Assembly: GCF_001949145.1 (NCBI RefSeq)
Contig: NW_019091625.1
Span: forward strand, 68,889-132,888
Length of the DNA stretch: 64,000 nucleotides
Source of the DNA: Acanthaster planci
Lineage: Eukaryota; Echinodermata; Asteroidea; Valvatida; Acanthasteridae
Direction of reading: 5' to 3'
Shown piece after piece: positions 36,570 through 47,350 of the stretch. Position 1 is the stretch's first letter, and every line of letters starts with the position of its first letter. The translations under genes were made by a program, and so were the position numbers. Under the pieces are notes generated by a model. The model was given only the letters and a program-made list of their open reading frames with translations. It was not told the origin of the DNA and ran no database searches.

Positions 36570-36785
36570 TGGTCCTGAATCTTTTTCCTTGATTGAAATT
36601 TCGACCGAGCGTCCCTTAGTATAAAAAAATTCAATTGGCAACAAATGAGTATACTTTGATTTTTTGTAATTTTTGAGTATTTCTCAATTCTTGTAAACAC
36701 CGTTTCAGTACCCCGTAAGTACAACGAATGTTCCTTGTGGGATACCGTACTTCCCCATTGCGGTACCCCACAGGGCACAATAAAC
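36570..36785 (-). repeat. Dispersed element, family 4 copy 1
   Basis: Its reverse complement matches 60640-60870 in PSMA1 intron 6. Both start with a tgtggggtaccg word, share further wggtaccccacaagg-like words, and both contain an aagggac..cggtcgaaatttcaa block. Overall identity is moderate, so these are old copies. No coding frame. Confidence 0.6.
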
Positions 36786-37070
36786 GCACGCAGCATGAAA
36801 AGCTTAGCCACCAATATGTGCATTTTAAAGGACAAGAGATTTAAACTTATCACGAAGATAAGGCATTTTATCTATTTCATGTAACATTTACAAATTGTAT
36901 GACTGGATAACTGTCATAACTTTCACTTACAATTACTTTCATGTATCAGATGAGCGTACCGACAACTGAAGTGCACATCAGCTCATCGTCCGATACAGAA
37001 AGCTGCACATGAGAATCGAATGTGTCAAGTGCATGGAGGCACCTGTTCAACACCCTGCCACACCTCTTCC

Positions 37071-37956
37071 TGTGGTGTTCTATCTAGGCCACGTTACACT
37101 GCGCAATGAGAGCTGTTTCACTGTGCGATAATTGTTTGGCTGATCTGATGGTAAGGCTTCAATTTTCGTGCTTTTCAGGGAACGATCACAAGAGGTCACC
37201 ACGTACATTTTAATATACCCTGATAGTTGACCTCTGAAACTAACCGCTTCAGAAATCCTTGGGTCGGGAACATAATGTGTGATAATTTATGTAAAGATGA
37301 CCAAAGAAAAATGCTTGAATTGACGCAAAAATTCTATTAAAAAATAATTGTCCTTAAAATTTTAGACCTTGTAATTACTTCTCTTTCGTTACCTCTTAAA
37401 AATCCCTCGGAAAATACCTTTGTACAATATTTTACCAGCATAAATGTAAAGATATTGAAAAATCGCCTGACCTGAAGAGAAATATCTTGTCAGAAACTGC
37501 CCTCTCATTTCCGTAAATCTCATCTCAATCTCAAATGTAACAAAACATTTTTTTATGGTAGTCTTTAAGTAGAAACCGAAATTTAAAAAAGGAACGAAAG
37601 GAAATCTTTTAGATTTAAGTGCATTTAAGATCGTATAAAGTTAATTTTTAGGTTCGTTTCACCGCCTGCCTGCGGAAGCGTATTGCTGCCAACGCGAAAA
37701 AATACTTAAGCCTATCTCGTTTAAACGACATAGTAATCTCGTTTAATTAAACGAGATAACTACGTCGTTTAAACGAGATAACTATGTCGTTTAAACGACG
37801 GCGGCGCAATTTCTCTTGGATTTTGCGCTAACTATTAGCCTTAGCCTTAACAATGCAGTGAAACAACTATCATTGCGCAGTGCGACAACTCTCTTCGCCC
37901 AATGAGACTACTCTATATTACCGCGCAGTGTAATGTGGCCTTAATAAAACACCATA
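37071..37956 (+). mobile_element. 886-bp non-autonomous transposon with terminal inverted repeats
   Basis: The left end (TGTGGTGTTCTATCTAGGCC, then ACGTTACACTGCGC) is the imperfect reverse complement of the right end. By eye 18 of the outer 22 bases match and the inner ccac.ttacactgcgc is nearly exact. A second inner word, actgcgcaatga.ag.tgtttcactg, occurs once near the left end and again, inverted, 60 bases in from the right end, so the ends carry subterminal repeats. No transposase is encoded. The right half contains a self-complementary array (37715-37800). Confidence 0.7.
37715..37800 (+). repeat. Self-complementary array of TCGTTTAAACGA units
   Basis: The palindrome TCGTTTAAACGA and its variants occur four times in 86 bases, joined by gataactatg-type spacers that are themselves related as direct and inverted copies. 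The whole could form a strong cruciform or hairpin. It is not a CRISPR array, because units and spacers are variants of one another. Confidence 0.8.
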
Positions 37957-40350
37957 TCTTCCGCCCCTATCTCCGTCTAATTCATCTCAGAGATATTGGA
38001 CGTCTCCTAAAGACGTTTTTGCTGTTTGCAGAGCTGCTGAGAGGATCTCCCTAAAATGATTAACAGCAAACCATCTTGAATCTGCCACCTGCCGTTAACT
38101 ATGGAATGCCACACCGTACAGATGGTTTGGTGCACGTGTTTCTTTCGACGGTACACGCCTTTTATGCTCCTTCGCGTGAGGCCGGCTATGGCATTGTTCT
38201 GGTGCGGTAAGTAGCCCGTCTAGAAATGGGAATTAGACAGTACGAGTTTGGAAAGACAACCAGCAAAGAGCTAAAAGAGAGCAAACATTACCTTTTAATT
38301 TTTGTTTATTTGTATTTTTAATCTGATAGCTGTCCGATTTGCGCGTTTTTTCCTTATTACTGTCTAGAGATACACCATAATACTTTCTTTTTGAAACAAA
38401 ATCCTCCACAGCCACTGTTACAGCCTTTATTCAAGTCGGATTTCCCAAGCTTCGCCTCGTGAATGGAAAAGTCATTCCGTCCTGAGTTGAAGTGAACCCT
38501 CACTGGCGAAAGAAAGGCTGGTAAGAAGTTTTCCAACCATTATTGTACGCGTTTGACGTGCACGCGAAGACCATACTTTCCACCATAAATCTGTAGCATG
38601 TACTTAGCGTGCCCCGCCCCAAACGTGCAGAAACTCGCGCGCCAATGCGATGAGTCCGTACCAAAGGACTGTCAATTTCATTTTAAAACAAGCCCTTTTT
38701 TGTTCCCGCTCGGAGTGGACTGGCTAGGTTTTCCCGACCAATTTTACCAACCAATTTTACCAACTTCTCAATAAATTAATAATTAAAATTGAATAACAAT
38801 ACTGATTGTCACTCAACAACAACAAAAAGAAACATTCAGTGTCACTTTATACGCATTCCATCGGCTTTGTAAAAGGTGCTTACAAATAGAAACTATGACG
38901 TCAGTCATTACATTTTGCAGGGCTAGCGACTGGCTCAGAGCGGTTGCTGGGCTTTATTTTTCATTGATTGGCAGAAAAAAAAATCAGGCATCTTTTGAAG
39001 CATTCTGGCGTGTCACTAATTCTACAAAAGTCTGACCAATTAAAAAAAAAAATTGGAGAAACTTCCCAAGAGAAGTGTTCCCGATGGTGAAACCATTGCC
39101 GAATATACATACTCTGGTGTCTTAAACACCTGTCCATAATTTATGCGCGTCACCACTACTTGGGCTAAGCGATGCGTGTCCGTCAAAATTGCTTGTTGGG
39201 CGATTTTGACGGTCGAACGGAACGCACACGTGCGTTTTCTTAACGGAGCCGATTTTGTGCCCATGAAAGTGAAACGCATGAAAGCATGGTGTTCGCAATG
39301 CACCCAAAAAACGTACGTATGGAAAGGCACCGTTACACGTCAAGAGATCAGTGTTATTGGATGAAGCAGCGACAAGTTTAAGGCCTATAAAGGAAGTGAC
39401 TAACAAAAGCAGAATAAAACGCAGTAGACATATTACAAAGAATGTGAACGATAAACAAACCCTGCAAATATCCAGATTTTTCTGAAGATTTGTTTGGTTT
39501 GAAGCTATATTTCAAAGGTCAATCAAACATCCCCAAAGATCAGAAGTGACAAAGAAAATTTATAACCCTCCCCTAGAAAAATGGCGGAAAAGAAAATCCC
39601 ACAGCCCTTTTCCTGTCATTATTTCGGTAATATTTGTAGGAGTTTTATATTTTCAAAGGTCCAAAAATGTCTCAAATGAATCCCTAAAGAAAATAAGGAA
39701 ATTCGTTGGTTTAAAATGTATCATTAATTTACAACAGACAATCATGCGTCAAAAGATGCCAAAAAGGTTATCTTAGAATGACACAAAAAAACACTGAATA
39801 ACCCAGAACGAAATGAAATGCACAGAATGAAAACAACGTTTGTTATAAAATGTTGGTTGCCTCAAAACTGATTTGAATGCCCAAAAAACAAAAAACTGAA
39901 AAAGGTCTATGGGGCGCGTCAGCAGGGTACAGTCTGGTTTCGCCATGACATCACAGTTTGATCATTTGTCTATAAATTCATAATTCATGCTGTCAACGGC
40001 GCAATAGCCCAACATTGCCCACGCCTGTCGTTGGTGGGCCTACTCGGCTGTCAGTGGTAGTCATCCTTGTTGATCGTGATTGGAAGTAACATTTCGTTTC
40101 TGCGACCTGACACAAATCACAAATTTAATGACAACGTCACATGCAAAGAAGATATCTCAAGTTTCACCGCTTTTTCAATAAGATTGTTGCCGTCTTGAAT
40201 GTTATTGTCGTCTCTTTTGTTTTGTATAGTTGGTGCCGCCGTTGCTTAAATGTTTCGCAGATGTGGTTAAATCTTTCGCGTATGAATTTCTCTTACTGCA
40301 TTAATGCTTTCAACCAGCTAATAAGTGAAAGTGCAAGATCATGTTCATTA
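37957..40350. other. Intergenic, no gene seen
   Basis: Only short domain-free frames on both strands. One dispersed repeat (38590-38720) is noted separately. Confidence 0.5.
38590..38720 (+). repeat. Dispersed repeat, family 8 copy 1
   Basis: TACTTAGCGTGCCCCGCC followed by ccaaacgtgc is matched by TACTTAGCGTGCTCCGCG near 45255. A looser match (ttttgttcc.gct) follows about 80-100 bases on in both. Non-coding. Confidence 0.45.
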
Positions 40351-40352
40351 TT

Positions 40353-40358
40353 TTTATT
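40353..40358 (-). terminator. Poly(A) signal of the GPCR gene
   Basis: AATAAA on the minus strand, about 137 bases beyond the stop codon at 40495. Confidence 0.45.
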
Positions 40359-40412
40359 CTATACAATAAGACAAGTTAAGTGAAATCCGTCGGAATCCCG
40401 ACACATATTTGA

Positions 40413-40430
40413 CTGTGTGTGTGTGTGTGG
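40413..40430 (+). repeat. (TG)n microsatellite
   Basis: About nine TG dinucleotides in the 3' flank of the GPCR gene. Confidence 0.85.
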
Positions 40431-40494
40431 TATGAGTAGTTTGTGGTACATTGGGCACTGAACACATTCGGAGCAAAGTTCAAACTTTGAAAGC

Positions 40495-41490
40495 TCATGG
40501 TAGGCCTATGTTCACCGAGCGACGTCGGTTCATTGCGATATTCTCAACGCGATTTCTGTGGAATCGTCCAAGCACCAGGTCCCGGAGGTGAAAGCGGAAA
40601 TTATGATAAATGAAGCTGTAAATGACTGGGTTGATGAAGAGGTTGCAGGCCAGCAGCGTGGTGAAGGAGATGTACAAGGTCTCGTTTTCCCGAAGGTTGA
40701 GCACAAGTACCCCTACGTAGTAACACTCTGACGGCGTCCAACAGATCACAAACACCGTGGTGACCATTAGGAGGGTCACCAGGACGTTCTTCTTGGCCCT
40801 GTGAACGAAGTGTTGCCGAGGGGTTACCGGGTTGACCAAATTCTTCGTCAGCGCGATGAGTATCTTACCGTAGGAATACACCATTGTCAGAATGGGCAGG
40901 ACGTACTCCACGGTGAACGCAAGCACACCAATGCAAATCTTCATGGCGTGACTTACCGCCACGAACTGACAACGCCCTCGGATAGGCTCCACTAAGAGGG
41001 TTAAGTGGAAGCTGTAGACGAAGCCGACACCCCAGGACGTCACTACCGCGCCCAGTTTTAGTGTAGTGTTCATGTGCTTTCGGTGCTTCAGCGGGTGGCA
41101 AGTCCCCATGAAACGCTCAAGTGAGATAATGACGAGATTGTAGGTAGATGTAACGTTCAAAGACCAGAGGAAGTAATCGGAAAACAGGAAACTACAAACC
41201 AGTCTGTCGGCGGTGTTGCCTTCCTGGGAGACAACGACGGTGCTGGGGCGCTTGAGGACAGTACTGCAGTAAAACACGACGCCGGCAGCTGCGTCGATAA
41301 AAGACTGGTGCAGGATGAGGCGGTTGGTGAAAGAGCTGAACACTTTGTGTCTGACCAGCATCACAACGATGACCGCGCTGTTCCCGAGAGTCGCGAGGCA
41401 GGAGATGATAGTTTTAACGGTGTCGAGAGGGGAGCTGCCCAGCACGCCAATAGCGCTTTCTAAATCGGTGCTCGACCGATTTGATGCCAT
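40495..41490 (-). CDS. Rhodopsin-family G-protein-coupled receptor, single exon
   Basis: An uninterrupted 331-codon frame encodes a class A GPCR in the plasma membrane. I count seven hydrophobic segments with their signature residues: GN at 36-37 (TM1), D66 (TM2), C99 pairing with C174, ERF at 125-127 in place of DRY, W153 (TM4), P199 and Y207 (TM5), CWTP at 250-253 (TM6) and NPVIY at 287-291 (TM7). N4 lies in an NRS glycosylation sequon and the C-terminal tail is short and basic. I chose the methionine at 41490: it is preceded by GCG, followed by G, and gives a normal short N-terminus, whereas the open frame extending to 41709 adds 73 residues with no receptor features. The ligand is unknown. 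It resembles the large intronless orphan peptide/amine-type receptor sets of echinoderms and amphioxus (family knowledge). Confidence 0.9.
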   Translation of the reverse strand: MASNRSSTDLESAIGVLGSSPLDTVKTIISCLATLGNSAVIVVMLVRHKVFSSFTNRLILHQSFIDAAAGVVFYCSTVLKRPSTVVVSQEGNTADRLVCSFLFSDYFLWSLNVTSTYNLVIISLERFMGTCHPLKHRKHMNTTLKLGAVVTSWGVGFVYSFHLTLLVEPIRGRCQFVAVSHAMKICIGVLAFTVEYVLPILTMVYSYGKILIALTKNLVNPVTPRQHFVHRAKKNVLVTLLMVTTVFVICWTPSECYYVGVLVLNLRENETLYISFTTLLACNLFINPVIYSFIYHNFRFHLRDLVLGRFHRNRVENIAMNRRRSVNIGLP

Positions 41491-41566
41491 CGCACACGGG
41501 CTTGCAATTTCTTTTGAGTATTGGCTGGTCTTCGCAGTGCCTTTTAAGAAGCAACATGTACTGTCT

Positions 41567-41578
41567 CTATATAAATAT
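41567..41578 (-). promoter_or_regulatory. Possible TATA box of the GPCR gene
   Basis: The minus strand reads aaatatttatatagag about 80 bases before the chosen start codon. TATTTATAT is a weak TATA-like match in the right place. There is no other support. Confidence 0.25.
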
Positions 41579-41709
41579 TTGGGGAAAGTGTTCCATCTGA
41601 ACTGAGCTGGTCTGTTGAGGTTGGCTCGGTGTATGTGTGCGACAACATATGCGTGGTCACGTGGTATCATGACGCGGCTATATGGCGCACCCGTACAATA
41701 CATGCACAT

Positions 41710-44700
41710 GTATTAGGAAAACGCTAATAGCATAAACGTGCGGGTTCGTGCTTTCGTATCCGGTTCTTGTGACGTCACTTCAGTTTAAATCACGCCCACT
41801 GCACATGCATCGGTACCATTTGCATGGAACCGGCAGTTAACGCGAAACTTCAGTAATCGTCCAATGGGAGCTTGCAAATCGTGGCGCGTCCGCGTGTGAC
41901 AAAGTCATATGCTACTAAATGCATCTGACTAAAGTGTAGCTGCGAATTATATTTCTCGGACACAATTTGCACTTTTCTTTAGTGGATGAATATTCATATA
42001 CCTTCCTTTTTTGTGAAATGCATTGAAAAGAGCATTTTCTGTTAAATAATTATTAAACTGAGGGCGCTGTTGCTGTAATGTCATTCTGGGAAAACAAAGT
42101 TCAGTGCATAGTTTCTCTGTTCAAATTGTGAACCCAAAATAATACTTACTGAAACATTTTTGAGCAAGGGATTGATTCTTGCTTATTTGTATGCTAATAA
42201 ACAACAATCGACCAGGAAAAAAAGAAATAATTAGTTTGGCAGAATCTGCAATATGAAGGAATTTTGTGTGTACAAATCAATGTAGCACTGAGGCTTTCTT
42301 CCTAATGACTTTGCGCATGAATATGCAAATTCATCAGCACAAAAACCCTAAAAGGGAGTAAAATACCCTTTGAAATAGTGAAACAAATGTTCAGAATAAG
42401 GTTAACTGAGACACGAACGTGCAATTCTTTGCCGCTATTATACAGTGCAATAAGTAGGCATGATGTGATAGGACCTGCTGTACGACCGCGGGGAGAATGA
42501 ACTAGAGACGCCATTACTGCGATGGCAACAAACTGCGCGCATGCGTTCGGTGCGAGCCATGACACGTGTACGAGGGAAGTTACCAACAAGCCCAATGTCG
42601 CCTGCACGTCCTTTGTGCATGCCGGCGGCATGGGAGATGAGGGGTTGTCTTCTACTTGCCATGGTAACATTCGACAATTAAGGATATGCCTACCGAGCGC
42701 GCAGGTGATTTAATCTACGGAATTAATCACAAATCGAGGAAAATTCTTGATCAAACTGGCCACAATTATTTGCAGTTGGAAGTGGACTTGGCATGTTTTT
42801 CTACAAGTCTCGTAGTATACATGCAAATTTCCTTTACAAGCGCAGGTGCAGTGTTCGCCAAGGCACGAGTTACTCAGACCGATCGTAGTCGGGCAATACC
42901 GATAAACACTGAACAACATCCTGGTCGCGGTCAGCAATATTTTGTTAATACACAACATGTACTTTCCTATATGGGAAAAGTGGTTTTATTGCCAGTCTTA
43001 ATAGGAGATTAGTCTTCAAGCCTATTGGAAATTTCCCTTTATCCGCCAGTCCTACTGTGATATATGATATTGGAATTACAGGCGAAACGATGGATGGCAG
43101 CGCAAATCATCATTTCGCCCATACATTCAGTGCGCATTATTCGTAACCACTCACGGGGTACATTGCCTGTCTAAGCTTCAGGTTCTCGTAACACAGTCGC
43201 TTTTTTGCTTTTCGGTACTGCCAACTCTTCATTTCAGATGTTGCAACCACGTTGAATCTACATGGGCTGGATAAAGTTCGTAGAGGTTTTTTTCATCGAA
43301 ATATAAATTCATAAAACGTTCTGGCTGGAATTCTTCAATTGTGTATAAATTCCCTTTATACACGGAGTGAATTTGCCCATAATTTTGATCTTAGTCGAGC
43401 GTCGCGTAGATCATGTTCATGTAGTTTGGAATGCGATTTGGCGGTCTTTGTGTTTATATGAGGCTGTAGATCCGGCCCATGCGCTTTGAGGTATAAAGGG
43501 AAACCTTACTGACAAAGACAACCTGGTCGGTAGTTTTCATTCCACGCCATGTTGGTTCCACTTATTGCATGCGGCTCCGGGGCTTTTTCACTGTGGAAGG
43601 GGACTGTTGGAAAGTCGTGTTAGAAAGTGATTGGGAGCACCGTTGAATTGTCGCTCTGTTTTGAAAACGTCTTATACTTTTGAAGTCACTAAACTCTGGT
43701 GTGTTACTGAAACGGTGAGTATGAAAAAACTGTCGTTGGCTGTTCACGGCGATTGCTTGATCCCTGGCTCAGTGTAAAAACTCAATTGACCGGCCATCAT
43801 TTGCGGGCAATTGTTGGTGACGTTGTTGTGTTGTCTGAAAGCATTGCTCGTGGTTATCCACGCAGTTCTCTGATTAAGTGGCTCCGTGTGTGAGCCTATA
43901 ATCCAGCAAGAAATGAGACCGAGGGGTCTTTCACAAAAAGCCCAAAATTGCGGGCCTATTTTTGGACAGAGGCGGACAGCTAAATTCAGAATTGAGCGCT
44001 TAGTTTCACTGCTATTTTGGGGGTATCTTCCTTGAAAGGCGAATAAAAAAAATTCGTGGCTACCCCCATGAAATTGAAACGAAAAGTGATCTTCTGGCCA
44101 TAATCTTGAATTTCCAGTGAAAAAAACGGAGGCCAAACTCTTCACGAGAGTCAGCAGGCGGCGCTATTTCGGTCAGATTTTGCACTGTTTTCTATGGGCG
44201 CGTATTATGTGGTCGAGTTCGGGCGTCCATTCTTGACACGGGTTTCGTGTTTTCTCGCGCTCGAACGGCGGGAACGAGACCGAAGAACACTGTTCTTGGA
44301 ACAGGATCACACACCACCTTCTCGTCAGGATTTCACACGAACACACGGAAAAGGTAGTGAGGTTTGATTTTTGAACAGCCGCAAAAAGTAGGTCCCAACA
44401 GATATGGCGTTACAAAGCTGAAGACAATGGAAAGTTTTGACAGAAATGAACTTTTTTTAAATTGAAAAGAAGTTAGCCCAGTTATCCAACATTAACTCCC
44501 GAAGAATGCACAAAAGACGCTGCCATGTTGCATGTTGCTTGCCACGTTAATAACCGGTTGTACATTCCCGGCGTTCGAGCGACCGACCCACGAACAACAA
44601 ATCGAGCAGTTCGTGAACAAACGAGAACAAGCCGCCAGAACTCGGCCTTGGTATAGTCTTGGTGAAGACGTTGAGGGCGCGCTTCATGATGAATGCCGCT

Positions 44701-44879
44701 TGATGTAGCGAAGCTGTATGAAAAGTTGAACTCGGTTGGTAGGCGCAGGCCTGTGTTTCATTATTTTGGGTGTCCATTAGTTTCTAACGTTACATAGAGC
44801 AAGGAGTGGTTACTGGGCTAGTAAATGTATGGGTCTAATCTTATGACGTAAGCTGTGGCTGCTTAAATCATGGAAATTA
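41710..44879. other. Intergenic, no gene seen
   Basis: Short frames only. A fragment related to the long direct repeat family lies at 42370-42417. The stretch near 44150-44400 is less AT-rich and could hold the promoter or first noncoding exon of the next gene, but nothing proves it. Confidence 0.4.
42370..42417 (+). repeat. Fragment related to the 1.4-kb direct-repeat family
   Basis: TTGAAATAGTGAAACAAATG and the following gttcagaataaggttaactgagacac match 1889-1933 with a few substitutions. This is the same family as the possible LTR at the left of the window. Confidence 0.55.
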
Positions 44880-45790
44880 TGGCTGGCCGGTACTTCGAAT
44901 AGGCTAGCCTTCTTCCACAGTCGTCATGGTCGTAGACAGCCGTGTACGTCTACAAACTCCCATAAACACATTTTTGGCAGTTTTGATTGTCCCCACTTAC
45001 TCATCCATCACGGCTACTGAGCTAGGCCTAGTTTGTACAACCGAATTTCATACATGCCTTCTTGGTGAAGGTAGATGTCTGATGGGGAGGTTTATAACCT
45101 TTTTTACAGCTCCATGATTCACCTTATAATATCCTCATTAAAATGGTGAAATTCTGGAGTATTTTGCCCATCCACACTAGGCCCTACAGCAAATCAGCAG
45201 TACATAGACCCTAAGCAAGGACCATACACTGAGACAGATGAATAAATTCGTTACACATACTTAGCGTGCTCCGCGTCAAATGTGCCATTGGTCTCTATCA
45301 TAAATGTGTGCCTATGCAGTGAGTACCCAAAAAAATGCTGGCTTTTGTTCCGCTTGACCAATCGCAACACGGCTCTAATCTTTTCCTTTTGATTTCTGGA
45401 CCTCATCCATATGAAAACTAAGCTATAATATGATTGGTCACTGGAATGGTGGCTTTTATGTGTGGGTGACAGGAAAAGAAAAGGAACAGTACTCAGTAGC
45501 TGTGCTGTGATTGGTCAGGCTATCACTCAGCTGACAATTATTTAGAGCACTTGCTGCTGACTTTCTGTAGTGTGGATGGGCAAATTGCTCAAGAATTTCA
45601 CCATTTTAATGAGGATAAACCTCCCCAGCAGACATCTAACTTCACCAAGAACGCAGGTGTGAAATGTGGTTGCACAAATAGCTGTGATGGAAGAGTAAGC
45701 TGGCACAGTCAGAATGGCCAATGTGTTTATGGGAGTTGGGCTATCTGCAGGGTTTGTATAAACCTTACCATCTGGAAGTAGCTGGCCGGC
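44880..45790 (+). mobile_element. Foldback-like element with inverted arms of about 260 bp
   Basis: The left arm (about 44880-45185) and right arm (about 45535-45790) are reverse complements over most of their length. Near-exact blocks include AACTCCCATAAACACATT, GGTGAAG.TAGATGTCTG, TGGGGAGGTTTAT and TCATTAAAATGGTGAAATTC, plus TTTGCCCATCCACACTA. The spacer of about 350 bases holds another dispersed repeat (near 45255). No coding frame. The arms differ by scattered substitutions, so it is not recent. Confidence 0.7.
45250..45350 (+). repeat. Dispersed repeat, family 8 copy 2
   Basis: ACTTAGCGTGCTCCGCGTCA and then aatgtgcc match 38598-38625 with a few changes. It forms part of the spacer of the foldback-like element. 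Confidence 0.45.
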
Positions 45791-47315
45791 AGTTAAAAGA
45801 AAACCTAGTCCTTGGCCTCATCCTATGCAGCTGCAGAACTCCAGATAATAACACATGAAGGCCTAACTACAAAACTCTTAATGAAAATACAACCCAAGTT
45901 TAAAGGAACCAATGTCCATTCTGAACGAATATGAAAATCAATAACCGACGAAAAGGTGATATTTCTGCAAACCTTGGTTTGACCGTCCATACAAGTTGTA
46001 AGGCCAAGGCAAAATGAGATTGGTCTATGTAGGCCTAAGGGGTGCGGTCAGCATGTATCTTGCCAACCACCATGGCTACTTCCTAGACAGTAAGGCACTA
46101 GTTCATTCAGAAAATACACCGTCATCATGACCACAAGCGCAGCGGATGACGAACCCTTCTTGGGTAAACCATATCGATAGCTTAATAACACTTACCATGC
46201 TTACTAACCAGCTGCTAACTGGTTTACAGTTTGACAGTAAGTAGACCTAGGCCCCTTAGGGCTGGGCTAGTAGTAGTACTTGGCGGGATTGTGTACCTCC
46301 ACAACTGTGGGGCTTGTCGTCCGCCATTGTACCACACATGGCAGACCAGCAGGGCGGATGACAAACCCCGCCGTTCTGAGGGTGGGGGACTGTGTAGACT
46401 ATGCTCTTATTCCTCCATCATGTGTAGACACTATGGGTACCTACCGTCCGTACCCCCCATGGCACCCCTCAAAATTAGGCTGTGCCCCATGAGTGGACCA
46501 GCTGCAGTTTGGGTGTAATCCGCTCCGAGTTGAACAAAAGAGAGCGTATTTTTAAATGAAATTGACAATCCCTTTGGTACTAGCTCACCAATAAGGTATG
46601 CAAGTACATGTATATGCGCATGCTTGACGTGGAGCACGCTGAGTACGCTTAACAAATTTATTCTGGAACGTATGGTCTTTCGAGACCGCGTGCAAGAACC
46701 CGTTGGAAGCATCTGTCTCTCTTTCTCCGATTGGGGGTGCACTTCAGCTCGGGGCAGATACCTCCATGTAGAATGTCATGTAAAAACATGGCACAGATGT
46801 GCTGAGCATGTACCAAAGTTACATGAAGCATGTAAACCAGAGTTAGGCCCTGCTGTCATGCTGTACTGTCATGGTTAGTTAATTGCCCCAAATAATGTTT
46901 TTTTCCATGTTTAAGTGATGTCATTTACACATTTACATCACAAGTTGGTGATATTTTTGTCTTCCTGGATTTCATCTGGCACGATTGAATGAGTTTTGTT
47001 GGGTTGGATATTATATCTTGAGAGACAAAGTTGAGACCCCAAAATGAGGTATAGAGCCCTAATCACGAAAATTCCAGATGTCATGAGCATTTGATCTTGA
47101 GTTACTGGAGCTTTGTGTAAATTCGTGTGAACATATTTGGTTTTCAGCTAAAATGGACAAATTTTTGTTTGAAATAATGGCACTCAGACACAGAAATTTA
47201 AAATACAGGCATATGCGTAGTGGGGCCGTCTGCCTGAAAAGTAAACCAGAACATTTGCCTTCACTGTACCCAACCTCCAGATAATCAGTGTCTTTCTCGC
47301 ATTTTCCCCTTGCAG
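45791..47315. other. Intergenic or 5' intron of the next gene
   Basis: No coding support. It contains the hairpin element at 46302-46378. The splice acceptor ttgcag at 47310-47315 implies that an upstream, probably noncoding, exon of the next gene lies somewhere to the left. Confidence 0.4.
46302..46378 (+). mobile_element. Hairpin element, family 3 copy 2
   Basis: CAACTGTGGGGCTTGTCGTC near the left pairs with AGGGCGGATGACAAACCCCG on the right. Related to 21268-21350, with the word agggcggatgaca shared exactly. Confidence 0.65.
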
Positions 47316-47350
47316 ATGTGCCTCACAGAATTTCAGTCAAGGTCCTGACC

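Noticed and set aside
37715-37800. CRISPR-like array
   Set aside because: Units are palindromic variants with related spacers inside a eukaryotic transposon-like element; no cas genes and a eukaryotic context.
41491-41709. Longer N-terminus for the GPCR (extra 73 residues)
   Set aside because: The extension has no receptor features and contains a TATA-like sequence; the internal ATG at 41490 has a better context and gives a normal N-terminus.
43744-44145. 133-residue minus-strand frame
   Set aside because: No recognisable domain and no supporting signals.
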